NCBI RefSeq assembly: GCF_030688855.1
Contig: NZ_JAUYZK010000004.1
Location: 87,783-151,782, forward strand
Direction: 5' to 3'
Origin: Helicobacter cappadocius
Lineage (GTDB): Bacteria > Campylobacterota > Campylobacteria > Campylobacterales > Helicobacteraceae
DNA: 64,000 nucleotides
The notes under the pieces were generated by a model, which was given only the letters and a program-made list of their open reading frames with translations, had not been told where the DNA came from and did no database searches. Of the stretch, positions 21,452 through 30,891 are shown piece after piece. Every line of letters begins with the position of its first letter. Position 1 is the first letter of the stretch. The translations under genes and the position numbers were made by a program.

Positions 21452-23056
21452 ATGCCTGAGAATATACAAAAAGATCTCGGTAATTCAACACTCCATAGTG
21501 AAGTCTTTTTAGATGATTTTATGTTTGATTATGACGCGAAATCTATTATTTCTCAAAGTATTGAAACTTCAAAAGACTATTCAGATTTTTTAAATTATTA
21601 TTCCGTGCAAGTTCAACCCACCTTGCTTCTAATAGGTGAAGGAAAGGAAGCTAAAAAATTTTTAGATACCGTTAAATCCTATCCAAAAATCCCTTATCAG
21701 GTCGGTCTTTTAAATGCAAAAGATATTATTTCAATTTCAGGAAATCTAGGTGAATTTGAAGCCAAAATCAAAATTTCCAATACAGAAAGCACACTAGAAC
21801 CACAGATTGGAAAAGTTGAATTTTCACAGGCAGTTATTTTTTATGAAGATGATTATCTCACTCGCTTTATGGGTATAGAAAAAGCAAATGATTATAATGA
21901 TGCTCTTGAGCTCTTACAAGCTTTAGATTCCCGTATAGGGGAATATAGATATGAAAAAAAAATCAATTACAACCCTGATTATTGTCAATATCTCCATCGC
22001 AGACCAAACAAACATCAACAAGGGTATTGTCATAAATGTGCCGATATCTGCCCAACATTTGGAGTTGGAAAAGATGATTCATTAATGGAACTTGTTTTTT
22101 CCAAAATTGATTGCATTGGTTGTGGAAACTGTGTAAGCGTCTGCCCAAGTGGTGCACTAGAACGAGATGGATATGATAAAGAAGCTTTATTTGAAATCGC
22201 TAAGCTTTATAAAAATAAAACTCCTGTTGTGATGGATTTTGAAACTTTTACAACTTTAAAAAATTTTGATTTTTGCAATTGTGTTCCATTGCTACTCCCC
22301 CAAGTGAATTTTTTAAATGAAATGTATCTGATGACCTTAATTCAAGAGAGTGGTTCGCAAATCATCATTTTTACAAAAAATCCTTCTGAAAACTTGATTG
22401 AAAGTGCTAAGCTAATCAATAATATCTATAACTCTATTGCTTCCTTACAGACCGTTCATATCGTCAAAGAAACAAAATCTCTAATTCATCTATGTAATAC
22501 CATTAAGCCCAATAACGAACTATTTTACACCTATGCCCAAAACCAGAGAGAACCTTTGAGAAATATTTTTGCACAACGTTTGATGTTTTTAATAAAAAAC
22601 AATGATTATGGAAAAATCAAAAATACCAAAACAAGCACATATGGAGAAATAATACTAAATCAAGATGCCTGCACATTATGCATGAGTTGTGTGGGAGCTT
22701 GTAATGTCAGAAGTTTAAGTGCTAATGCTTCAAACTTTTCCTTACAATTCAACCCATCTAGTTGCACATCTTGTGGATATTGCGTGGATTCCTGCCCTGA
22801 AAATGCAATATCTTTAGAACTATCTGGTATTTCGCTCAACCCAAGCTGGTTTGAAAACAAAACATTAGCTCAAGATAAAATGTTTGAATGTATAGAGTGT
22901 AATAAACCTTTTGCCACAACAAAATCTATTCAAAAAATAAAGTCTATTATGCTTCCTGTATTCCAGAATGATGAGGCAAAAATCAGATCCTTAGAATGTT
23001 GCCCTGATTGCAAGGTAAAAGTAATGTTTGAAAAAAATTTTGAGGCATTTATATGA
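21452..23056 (+). CDS. Polyferredoxin-like 4Fe-4S protein of the formate dehydrogenase operon
   Basis: A 534-residue cytoplasmic iron-sulfur protein, first gene of the fdh operon. The N-terminal ~185 residues lack cysteine motifs. Four cysteine clusters follow: CHKCADICP, CIGCGNCVSVCP, then after a ~170-residue insert CTLCMSCVGACN and CTSCGYCVDSCP. The C-terminus has CIECNKP and a CCPDCK pair, which may bind a further metal. Proteins of this kind head fdh clusters in Campylobacter and its relatives; the role, electron transfer or cluster delivery during maturation, is not established from sequence. It overlaps the TorD-like gene by four bases. Confidence 0.8.
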   Translation: MPENIQKDLGNSTLHSEVFLDDFMFDYDAKSIISQSIETSKDYSDFLNYYSVQVQPTLLLIGEGKEAKKFLDTVKSYPKIPYQVGLLNAKDIISISGNLGEFEAKIKISNTESTLEPQIGKVEFSQAVIFYEDDYLTRFMGIEKANDYNDALELLQALDSRIGEYRYEKKINYNPDYCQYLHRRPNKHQQGYCHKCADICPTFGVGKDDSLMELVFSKIDCIGCGNCVSVCPSGALERDGYDKEALFEIAKLYKNKTPVVMDFETFTTLKNFDFCNCVPLLLPQVNFLNEMYLMTLIQESGSQIIIFTKNPSENLIESAKLINNIYNSIASLQTVHIVKETKSLIHLCNTIKPNNELFYTYAQNQREPLRNIFAQRLMFLIKNNDYGKIKNTKTSTYGEIILNQDACTLCMSCVGACNVRSLSANASNFSLQFNPSSCTSCGYCVDSCPENAISLELSGISLNPSWFENKTLAQDKMFECIECNKPFATTKSIQKIKSIMLPVFQNDEAKIRSLECCPDCKVKVMFEKNFEAFI

Positions 23057-23679
23057 TGGAACACAAAAAAAACATTGGGGAAGAAATCATCCAAGCGAGA
23101 ATATTATATTATGATTTTTTTACGGGTCTATTTTTATTTGAGCTTTTAAAAAATCGCGCTGAGATTTTAAAAAAACAAATCAAGATTCTCAAAGATTTCG
23201 CTTTTACTGATGGCAATGTAGAGGATTTTAGGATAATCGAAAAAGAATTAAATACAAATGGAATCGGTGCTTTTATTCAAGAATTCACAGCATTATTTTC
23301 GCTTCCCTTTGTGCCAAATAATCGCTCAGCACAACCACTCTCTCCTGTCTATCTCTATCTTTCATATTACCTAGAAGGTTGTATTGGGGGCAAAAGTCTC
23401 TCAATGGCAAAAGATATTCTCAAATCATCAAGCTTTTATCTAAACTCCACATTTTTAAAAGAAACTGAAGAAAATCTAGGTGTTCTTTTACTTACAATGG
23501 AACATTTGCTTCAAAATAAAGATGATAATGCCAATAAACTTTTTAATAAATGTATAGCCCCTATGATGCAGCCCATCACACAAGGCATTTCAAAACGCAA
23601 AGATTGTATGCTATATGGGCATATCAATAATATCTTTGTAGAGTTCTTAGAACTAGAAAAAAAGATATGGCTGGAATAA
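23053..23679 (+). CDS. TorD/DmsD-family molecular chaperone for formate dehydrogenase
   Basis: A 208-residue all-helical cytoplasmic protein with the profile of TorD-family chaperones, which bind Tat-exported molybdo-enzymes until cofactor insertion is complete. Recognisable elements are ARILYYDFFTGLFLFE near the start, the FIQEFTALFSLPFVP segment, and SPVYLYLSYYLEGCIGG. The location between the polyferredoxin and the Tat-signal proteins supports FdhA as client. It overlaps the upstream gene (ATGATGG at 23053) and is followed by a hairpin and then the small Tat protein. Family assignment rests on overall pattern and context, not a strict motif. Confidence 0.78.
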   Translation: MMEHKKNIGEEIIQARILYYDFFTGLFLFELLKNRAEILKKQIKILKDFAFTDGNVEDFRIIEKELNTNGIGAFIQEFTALFSLPFVPNNRSAQPLSPVYLYLSYYLEGCIGGKSLSMAKDILKSSSFYLNSTFLKETEENLGVLLLTMEHLLQNKDDNANKLFNKCIAPMMQPITQGISKRKDCMLYGHINNIFVEFLELEKKIWLE

Positions 23680-23685
23680 TCGCAT

Positions 23686-23707
23686 AAAAGTGCTAAATGG
23701 CATTTTT
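23686..23707 (+). terminator. Possible attenuator hairpin between chaperone and fdh structural genes
   Basis: An eight-pair stem with one G-T wobble, AAAAGTGC with GCATTTTT, around a six-base loop. The 3' arm ends in five T residues, so partial termination or RNA processing is possible. It would separate expression of the maturation genes from the structural subunits. Confidence 0.35.
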
Positions 23708-23741
23708 ATGGGGTTATCCCAAAAACTTTCAAGGAGGCAAA

Positions 23742-23945
23742 ATGAAAGAAAATTCTCGGCGGAAATTTCTAAAAAATACTACAAAGGTTGGTGCAATAGC
23801 TGCTGTAGGGGGACTAGTAATCAATAGTTGTAGTAACAATGAAGTCAAACAAAGTGGAGTTATAGTGGGCAAATCCAACAAAGAAGAAATCCTCTATCAA
23901 GGGAATACAAAATACTGGAAAACATATTATTCAGTGGCCAAATAA
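23742..23945 (+). CDS. Small Tat-signal protein of the formate dehydrogenase region
   Basis: A 67-residue protein starting at the ATG at 23742, which has a strong AAGGAGG upstream; an upstream in-frame ATG at 23697 lacks a comparable site and lies in the hairpin. The N-terminus carries the twin-arginine motif SRRKFLK followed by a hydrophobic stretch (VGAIAAVGGLVI) and a cysteine in NSCSNN, so the product is exported or tethered through the Tat system. Such short Tat proteins next to fdh genes are a recognised family (the formate dehydrogenase region TAT target), also present in Campylobacter. The remaining ~40 residues end in YWKTYYSVAK. Its role, perhaps a small FDH subunit, is not established. 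Confidence 0.82.
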   Translation: MKENSRRKFLKNTTKVGAIAAVGGLVINSCSNNEVKQSGVIVGKSNKEEILYQGNTKYWKTYYSVAK

Positions 23946-23961
23946 ACAAAAAGGAAGAAAA

Positions 23962-26781
23962 ATGAGCGAAATCAACAACAAGACACAATCGCGTCGTACT
24001 TTTATGAAAATGTCCGCATTAGCTGGTGTGGCTGGTTTGTCTCAAGCTTTAGGGAATGATACAAAAGATATTCTCAAACAAGCAAACAAACAAGAATTAA
24101 GCGAGGCATATCCAGGTTCTGTAAAAATAAAAACTATCTGCACACACTGCTCTGTGGGATGTGGGATTATTGCAGAAGTAAAAGATGGTGTATGGGTAAG
24201 ACAAGAAGTAGCACAAGATCATCCTATTTCTCAAGGAGGACACTGTTGCAAGGGTGCTGATATGATAGATCGTGCTAGAAGCGAAACACGTTTGCGTTAT
24301 CCTATTGAAAAAGTTAATGGTAAATGGGAGAGAACTGATTGGGATTCTGCAATGGATAAAATTGCCACTCAATTAAGTGATATTCGAGAGAAAAATGGTC
24401 CTGATAGTGTGATGTTTATTGGATCTGCAAAAGTTAGCAACGAACAAAGTTATTACATCCGAAAATTTGCTGCATTTTTTGGAACAAACAATATAGATCA
24501 CCAAGCCAGAATCTGACACAGCCCAACAGTCGCCGGTGTGGCGAATACATTCGGGTATGGTGGAATGACAAATCACTTAGGAGATATGCAATTTTCCAAA
24601 TTCATCTTAATTATTGGTGCAAATCCTGCCGTAAATCACCCTGTGGGAATGGTACATATATTACGAGCAAAAGAAGCTGGAGCACATATTGTATGTGTTG
24701 ATCCACATTTTAGCAAAACAGCTGCAAAAGCCGATGAATATGTTCGAATCAGAAGTGGAACAGATGTGGCATTTGTATATGGAATGCTCAATTATATTTA
24801 TACTCAAAAACTCTACGATGAAAAATATCTCAAAGAGCGAGTATATGGCTATGAGGAAATCTTCAGAGAAGCTCAAAAATATCCATTAGATGAGGTGGCA
24901 AATATCACTGGAATACCTGTAGATACGATCAAAAAAGTAGCTAGAGAAATGGCACAAGCCAAACCAGCATCGCTAATTTGGAATCAAGGGCTCACGCAAC
25001 ACACCGTAGGAACAAACAATACACGCATAATGCCAATTTTACAACTAGTCTTAGGCAATATTGGCAAAAATGGTGGGGGTGTAAATATCCTAAGAGGGCA
25101 TGATAATGTTCAAGGAGCTTCGGATATGGGAAATCTCTCTGATAGTCTTCCAGGTTATTATGGACTAGGCGAAGGATCTTGGAAGCATTTTTGCACTCAC
25201 TGGGATGTGGATTATGAATGGATGCAAAAACGATTTGCCTCTAAAGAGATGATGCAAAAAACAGGCTATGCTCTTTCGACTTGGAGATTTGGAGTTTTAG
25301 ATGAAGAAAATTTTGCTAACAACGACAATACTCCTATCAAAGCACTTGTAGTTATCGGAAATGGCATTTCAACAACTTCGCTACTAGATAAAACAAAAGC
25401 CGCTCTTGACAAGCTTGATTTGGTGGTATTTATCGATCCTTATGTCAATGATGTAGCCGTAATTACAGATAGAACAGATAATCTATTTTTACTTCCTGCG
25501 GCTTCTCAAATGGAATCAAGCGGTTCTGTAGCAGCAACAAATAGAGGATATCAGTGGCGATATCAAGTGATGAAGCCGATGTTTGAATGCAGAGAAGACC
25601 ACGAAATTTTATTTGATCTTGCCCAAAGGCTTGGATTTAAAGAAGAATTCCAAAAGTCTCTATATAACATCGCAAAAAAAGAAGGTCGAAAAGAGTTTAT
25701 ATGGCCAGATGATGCTACCACAGAAATGGCTCAAAGTATTCGTAGCATAGGATTACAGGGTATGAGTGCAAAACGTTTAAAAGAGCATTGTGATAATTGG
25801 CATATGTTTGATAAAGTTACTCTAGCAGGGATGGGGCCTATGAAAAATCAATACTATGGGTTACCTTGGCCTTGTTGGAGCGAAAAACATCCTGGCACTC
25901 CTGTGATGTATAACGACTCTATTCCCGTAATGCAAGGTGGAATGGGCTTTAGAGTGAATTGGGGAGTGAAAGCCCCTGATGGCACAAATCTATTAAGCCC
26001 TAGGAAATTACCAAATTCAAAAATAGCTGGTCACCCTGCGATTACAAGTGATAATATCGAGGAAGTTTTAGGTATCAAACTTACAGAAAAAGAAAAAGCA
26101 AGTGTCAAGGGGACTTCATTTTCAACTGGTACGACAAATATCCTGGTAGAAAAATCCCTTCAGGCAGGGGTATGCCCTTATGGAAACGGAAAAGCTAGGA
26201 TGATTGTATGGGATTGGTATGATAAAATCCCAATTCATCGAGAACCCTTACATAGCTATCGCCCTGATTTAATACAGAAATACCCAACTTTTCCTGATAA
26301 AAAAAATAATTTCAGAGCTAATCTTAAATATATCTCAAGACAGAAGGAAAAGGATTGGAAAAAAGAATACCCTCTCAATATGCTCACAGGAAGACTTGTC
26401 GCACATATGGGTACGGGAACTGAAACAAGGAGTGCAAAATATCTAGCAGAAATATATCATGAGATGTTTGTAGAAATCCATCCAAATACCGCCCTAAATC
26501 TGAATATTAATGATGGGGATGATGTTTGGGTATATGGCACAAGTGGAACCAAAATCCTTGTAAAAGCAAAATATTCTTATCGTGTAGATGAAGGCAGTGT
26601 ATTTTTGCCCCAAAATTTCTCTGGTATCTATGAAGGCAAAAATCTTATTGATAGATATCCTGAAGGAACTAGGCCCTATGCAATAGGAGAGGCAGCCTCC
26701 ATGATAACAAGCTATGGTTTTGACTACAATACTGCCTGTCCTGAAACCAAATGCGGTTTATGTCGTATAGAAAAAGCATAA
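23962..26781 (+). CDS. fdhA: Formate dehydrogenase major subunit, selenocysteine-containing
   Basis: The catalytic molybdopterin subunit of a periplasmic respiratory formate dehydrogenase. A UGA at 24514-24516 is read through as selenocysteine 185, giving 939 residues. The reading frame continues unchanged into HSPTVAGVANTFGYG, exactly the sequence that follows Sec in FdnG/FdhF proteins. A Tat signal (SRRTFMK) opens the protein. The N-terminal 4Fe-4S site uses Cys60, Cys63, Cys67 and a cysteine at 95 or 96. Molybdopterin-guanine-dinucleotide domains follow, ending in a C-terminal TACPETKCGLCRIEKA. The Shine-Dalgarno is AAGGA. The unit is followed by fdhB and fdhC. Automated callers would split it into two ORFs. 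Confidence 0.95.
24514..24544 (+). promoter_or_regulatory. UGA selenocysteine codon with bacterial SECIS hairpin
   Basis: Directly after the UGA lies a hairpin with stem TCGCC (24530-24534) and GGCGA (24540-24544) around the loop GGTGT. A short stem with a G-rich GGUNU-like apical loop about 18 bases after UGA matches the SelB-binding element of E. coli fdhF and fdnG, whose loop is GGUCU. selA, selB, selC and selD must be elsewhere in the genome. Confidence 0.85.
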
Positions 26782-26790
26782 GGAGAGAAT

Positions 26791-27444
26791 ATGAACGCTA
26801 CAAACACAAATAATCCAAACCTAGATTCTGGGGGTTTTACCTTGCAAGATCACTCTAGGATTAAATTTTATTGCGATGACAATCGCTGTATTGACTGCCA
26901 CGGCTGTGATGTTGCTTGCAAGGAAGCTCATCATCTCCCTGTAGGAGTCAATCGTAGAAGAGTGGTCACCATCAACGAAGGTATTGTAGGAAAAGAAAGG
27001 TCTTTATCTATCGCTTGTATGCATTGTTCAGACGCTCCTTGTGCAAAAGTATGCCCTGTGGATTGTTTTTATATAAGAGCTGATGGAATCGTGCTACACA
27101 ACAAAGAAACCTGTATTGGTTGTGGATATTGTCTATATGCGTGTCCTTTTGGTGCTCCACAGTTCCCTACTAGTGATGTCTTTGGTTCTAGGGGTTCGAT
27201 GGATAAATGCACCTTCTGTGCAGGAGGTCCTGCCCCCACACATAGCGAGAAAGAATACAGACTATATGGACAAAACCGGATCGCAGAAGGAAAAGTACCT
27301 GCTTGTGCAGCCATGTGCTCTACCAAAGCACTCCTAGCTGGAAGCTCTAAAGAAGTCAGTTCTATTATCCGAACACGAACTTTTGCACGTGGACACGAAA
27401 CCGTACAAGCTCCATATATTTGGAGCAAAGCTTATGGAGAATAA
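26791..27444 (+). CDS. fdhB: Formate dehydrogenase iron-sulfur subunit
   Basis: A 217-residue electron-transfer subunit carrying four 4Fe-4S clusters between FdhA and the membrane cytochrome. Cysteine motifs occur in order: CIDCHGCDVACKEAH, CMHCSDAPCAKVCPVDC, CIGCGYCLYACPFGAPQ, and CTFCAGG with a later CAAMC. This is the DmsB/FdnH pattern. There is no signal peptide, so it is probably exported by Tat together with FdhA. It starts nine bases after fdhA and its last codons lie beside the fdhC start. Confidence 0.95.
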   Translation: MNATNTNNPNLDSGGFTLQDHSRIKFYCDDNRCIDCHGCDVACKEAHHLPVGVNRRRVVTINEGIVGKERSLSIACMHCSDAPCAKVCPVDCFYIRADGIVLHNKETCIGCGYCLYACPFGAPQFPTSDVFGSRGSMDKCTFCAGGPAPTHSEKEYRLYGQNRIAEGKVPACAAMCSTKALLAGSSKEVSSIIRTRTFARGHETVQAPYIWSKAYGE

Positions 27445-27445
27445 A

Positions 27446-28504
27446 ATGATCAAAACAAAATCTCCACTCAATGACATATCAAATTATTTTTGCTATTTTG
27501 CTAGAAGCTATTTTGGTGTTGTATTCATATTGGCATTTTTATTATTCCCTGCAAAAAATGTTCTAGGAGCTGAAGCCTCACACAACACTCAAAAATCCCT
27601 AGATTTTAACTATAACAAAAAAATTTATGGCACCAATCAGATAGAGGCTATCAAAAATTGGGGTCTTCATTCCCCCACTTCTGGTGTAGTCAGTGGTCCA
27701 GTTACACAAATGAATGGATTAAATATCAGCGTACTTAATAATGGAGAAAAAATCACAGGAATTCGTGGAATAAAAGGACTTGGTGAAAGTTTTACTATCT
27801 TGCAACATAGGTTTTTTGCTCCGATTTTTTTAGCAGTGATTATTTTAACCATCGCTGTATTTTTTGGGCATCACAAAATCATAGGGTCTCTAAAGTTTGA
27901 TCATCATAGCAAAAAATTCAAGGTATTTTCAAAATACAATATTATTGTGCATTGGGGAAGTGCTATTCCCTTTATCATAATTTGTCTCACCGGCTTAGCT
28001 ATGGTTTTTGGAGATAAACTCGGCGGAGGAACACCTATAAGAGTCGCTAAAAATATCCATTTTTTTGCCACTTTTGTATTTCTTGTATTTGGTGTTTTGA
28101 TGTTTTTAATGTGGGTTAGAGCCTCTATGTTTAAACTCTATGATATAGAGTGGTTCAAGATCATGGGAGGATACCTCTCAAAAAATCAAAATTCTATTCC
28201 TGCTGGAAAATTTAATGCTGGTCAAAAAATGTGGTTTTGGATAGCCACAATCGGTGGATTTTTAATGGGTGCAACGGGTCTTGTTATGCATTATTTTTAT
28301 GGAGATATTAATTTTTTGCGTCTAAGTGCTATTATTCATAATGTGCTTGGATTTGGCGTTATAGCAATGCTTATCACCCATATTTATATGTCTGTATTTG
28401 CCATTGAAGGGGCGTTAGAATCTATTTTAAATGGAGAAATGGGAGAAGAAGAATTAGCTATTATGCATAGTTTTTATTACAAGGAACTAATGAATGAAAG
28501 CTGA
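27446..28504 (+). CDS. fdhC: Formate dehydrogenase cytochrome b subunit
   Basis: The membrane subunit that passes electrons from FdhB to the quinone pool. I choose the ATG at 27446 (352 residues) because GGAG at 27436-27439 is well spaced; an in-frame ATG at 27434 lies inside fdhB. An N-terminal hydrophobic segment (about 20-40) is followed by a periplasmic-type region of ~85 residues, then four helices. Likely haem ligands are histidines in YNIIVHWGSA, KNIHFFATF and IIHNVLG with ITHIYM. The long N-terminal region before the cytochrome domain is typical of epsilonproteobacterial FdhC. It overlaps fdhD by 11 bases. Confidence 0.9.
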   Translation: MIKTKSPLNDISNYFCYFARSYFGVVFILAFLLFPAKNVLGAEASHNTQKSLDFNYNKKIYGTNQIEAIKNWGLHSPTSGVVSGPVTQMNGLNISVLNNGEKITGIRGIKGLGESFTILQHRFFAPIFLAVIILTIAVFFGHHKIIGSLKFDHHSKKFKVFSKYNIIVHWGSAIPFIIICLTGLAMVFGDKLGGGTPIRVAKNIHFFATFVFLVFGVLMFLMWVRASMFKLYDIEWFKIMGGYLSKNQNSIPAGKFNAGQKMWFWIATIGGFLMGATGLVMHYFYGDINFLRLSAIIHNVLGFGVIAMLITHIYMSVFAIEGALESILNGEMGEEELAIMHSFYYKELMNES

Positions 28505-29291
28505 GACTTTCATCGCAGAGATTCCTTGCGTTATAGTTTATAAAGATTCCTGTAAAACTAGCACCACAAAAGATACAGTTATCACAGAAGAACGTATTGC
28601 TTTATATCTAAATGGCAAAAAAATCATCTCCACAATGAGCATACCCATAGATCAAGACGCTCATGCAGTAGGGTTTTTACTATCTGAAGGAGTGATTGAA
28701 AAAATAGAGGATATAACAAATATTTTTATATCTGATGATGGGTTGAGTGTGTTTATTGACTCAAAAATCAATGAAGAAAATATTTCAAATCTCTACCACG
28801 AAAAGACTTTGACCTCTGGATGTTGTGTTGGTGTTACGGGGAATTTTGAAGGAAAAATCATAGAAAAATTTATTTCCTCACATATGAAAGTATCTCTAAA
28901 AAGGATTTGGAAACTCTTAGAAGAATTTGACTCTAATAACGAGCTTTTCAAGCTCACAGGTTGCGTTCATCAGGCCATATTAGCTTTAGAAAATAATGAA
29001 TGTGTAATCTCTCAAGACGTAGGTCGCCACAATGCAATAGACAAAGTCGTAGGTAAAGCAAAGCTATCTGGCTTGGATACATCAACTGCCATACTCCTAG
29101 TAAGCGGACGCTTGTCTATGGAAATGATTATCAAAGCAGCTATGCACGATATCCCTATCATTATCTCACGAGCTGCAAGTACGCAACTTGGAATCAAAAC
29201 TGCTCAAATGCTAGGCATTACGCTTATAGGATTTGCTAGAAATGATAAACTAAATATCTATACTCATCCTGCTAGGATTGCATTAGAATAA
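28494..29291 (+). CDS. fdhD: Formate dehydrogenase sulfurtransferase FdhD
   Basis: FdhD passes sulfur from a cysteine desulfurase to the molybdenum cofactor of formate dehydrogenase and is needed for activity. The 265-residue protein has the paired cysteines in TSGCCVGVTG, the form seen in this phylum where E. coli has CGxCG, and the conserved segments TGCVHQAIL, QDVGRHNAIDKV and SGRLSMEMI. It overlaps fdhC by 11 bases and stops two bases before miaA, so it is translated as part of the same operon. Confidence 0.93.
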   Translation: MKAETFIAEIPCVIVYKDSCKTSTTKDTVITEERIALYLNGKKIISTMSIPIDQDAHAVGFLLSEGVIEKIEDITNIFISDDGLSVFIDSKINEENISNLYHEKTLTSGCCVGVTGNFEGKIIEKFISSHMKVSLKRIWKLLEEFDSNNELFKLTGCVHQAILALENNECVISQDVGRHNAIDKVVGKAKLSGLDTSTAILLVSGRLSMEMIIKAAMHDIPIIISRAASTQLGIKTAQMLGITLIGFARNDKLNIYTHPARIALE

Positions 29292-29293
29292 AA

Positions 29294-30190
29294 ATGAAAA
29301 ATATCAATCTTATCGCCATTTTAGGACCTACAGCAAGTGGAAAATCTGCTCTTGCACTGGAGATCGCAAAGGCCATAGACGCAGAAATATTCTCGCTAGA
29401 TTCTTTGAGTATTTACAGAGAAATAGACATCGCCTCTGCAAAACCAAAAAAAATAGAGCTTGAGGCAGTCAAACATTATGGAATTGATGAACTTAACATC
29501 ACCGAAGCCAACAATGCAATGGTTTTCAAAAACCTCCTAGAGGATACCATCAAAACTACACAAAAACAAACTCTTCTAATCGTGGGTGGAAGTAGTTTTT
29601 ATCTCAAATCCATTATTGAAGGGTTGAGTCCTATTCCTACTATTTCATCTGCTCAAAAAGAAGAAATCAACGCTCATATCACTTCTATAAAAAACCCTTA
29701 TGAATTCCTGCAACAAATAGATCTAAGCTATGCAAATTGCATTAAACCAAATGATACCTATCGAACACACAAGGCTTTAGAAATATTTTTCAATACCCAA
29801 ATCAAGCCAAGTGAATATTTTAGATCTCATCCTAAAATTCCCTTTCCCTATTCCATTAAACTCTATGAGATAGAAATTGAACGTGAAACCCTAAGAGCTA
29901 GAATCGCCCAAAGAACAGATCAAATGATAACCGAAGGTATCGTGGAAGAGATAGCTTCTTTGGTTCAAAAATATCCTAAAGATTCCCAACCCTTCAAAGC
30001 TATTGGGGCAAAAGAATGTATTTCATATTTAGAAGGTCATATCAATTATGCAGAAATAGCTCCTCTAATTTCAACACATACATCTCAATTAGCCAAAAGA
30101 CAAATTACTTTTAATAGAACACAATTTAAAAATATCTCTCAATTATCTTCTAAAGAAATATATGAAAATATTTTATATATTTTAAAATAA
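29294..30190 (+). CDS. miaA: tRNA dimethylallyltransferase
   Basis: MiaA adds a dimethylallyl group to adenosine 37 of tRNAs that read UNN codons. The 298-residue protein has the P-loop GPTASGKSA at residues 11-19, the DSLSIYREIDIASAKP substrate region, and the FKAIGAKECISYLEG segment, all typical of the family. It starts two bases after fdhD, so it is probably transcribed from the formate dehydrogenase operon. The C-terminal region is short compared with E. coli MiaA, as in other epsilonproteobacteria. Confidence 0.94.
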   Translation: MKNINLIAILGPTASGKSALALEIAKAIDAEIFSLDSLSIYREIDIASAKPKKIELEAVKHYGIDELNITEANNAMVFKNLLEDTIKTTQKQTLLIVGGSSFYLKSIIEGLSPIPTISSAQKEEINAHITSIKNPYEFLQQIDLSYANCIKPNDTYRTHKALEIFFNTQIKPSEYFRSHPKIPFPYSIKLYEIEIERETLRARIAQRTDQMITEGIVEEIASLVQKYPKDSQPFKAIGAKECISYLEGHINYAEIAPLISTHTSQLAKRQITFNRTQFKNISQLSSKEIYENILYILK

Positions 30191-30224
30191 TCATTATAAT
30201 TTTATTTATTTTTAGGAGTTGAAT

Positions 30225-30842
30225 ATGGATTTAAAAAATATTATTGAGAGTAGGGATAGACAAATTCATGAATACAGAGACTTAATAATGTCTTTGGATG
30301 ACCTTAACGATCTAGATGAAACCAAGAATTTAAAATATTTTCTGCATTGCAAAAAAGACCTATTGGTAAGTTTGAATGTAGAAAATTATCAGGATGTAGT
30401 TAAAAAATTAGAAATTATTAATGAAAAAATCTATATATCTTCAAATATACTGAGAAACAAAATCACTGGTCTTAGATGCGGAAAATTCAATCCTACTCTT
30501 CAAAAATTAACAGCAAAAGATAATAAATTAAAGTTTGCAGATATTATCAATTTGGGTATCAATCATCAGTTTATCAGTACCTTTATATTTTTTCTTATCG
30601 GTGGATTTGTATTCAGTATATATTTTCTAGAAATAGGTTATTTTCCAACCCTCAACAAGGAAAGTTTTATATATTTTCTATTTCTTTTATCTAGTATTGG
30701 TATATTATATACCTTTTTATTTCTATTTATTCCTATTATAGTGCAAAAAATATTCTTAAAAATATTTAATATACAATATATTAATAAAAATAAAAAAAAT
30801 ATTATTTATAATATTTATTTTAATAATATCAGGTATATTTGA
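30225..30842 (+). CDS. Hypothetical membrane protein, first part of a possibly frameshifted gene
   Basis: A 205-residue product that I do not recognise, starting at the ATG at 30225 with AGGAG at 30214-30218. Residues ~1-105 are charged and helical; two hydrophobic segments follow at about 120-140 and 148-180. The frame ends at 30842, after an A8 run at 30792-30799. In the +1 frame the sequence beyond that run continues as a hydrophobic segment (LFIIFILIISGIF) that runs without a stop into the next ORF. Removing one A would join both into a single protein of about 417 residues. Either this is a frameshifted or phase-variable gene, or two overlapping membrane genes. Confidence 0.6.
   Translation: MDLKNIIESRDRQIHEYRDLIMSLDDLNDLDETKNLKYFLHCKKDLLVSLNVENYQDVVKKLEIINEKIYISSNILRNKITGLRCGKFNPTLQKLTAKDNKLKFADIINLGINHQFISTFIFFLIGGFVFSIYFLEIGYFPTLNKESFIYFLFLLSSIGILYTFLFLFIPIIVQKIFLKIFNIQYINKNKKNIIYNIYFNNIRYI
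30792..30799 (+). repeat. A8 homopolymer at the frame junction
   Basis: Eight adenines between two frames of one apparent membrane protein. Loss of one base would fuse the frames. It is a plausible slippage site, but also a plausible place for a sequencing error. Confidence 0.5.
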
Positions 30843-30891
30843 TATTTTTGCGGATCAAAATGATATTATAAAAATAATAGTAATTTTAGTA

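Noticed and set aside
23962..26781. FdhA as two genes or a nonsense-mutated pseudogene
   Set aside because: The only in-frame stop is UGA at the exact selenocysteine position, with an intact frame and a SECIS-like hairpin after it.
27383..27445. fdhC start at 27383
   Set aside because: It would lie 60 bases inside fdhB without a ribosome site; ATG at 27446 has GGAG at good spacing.
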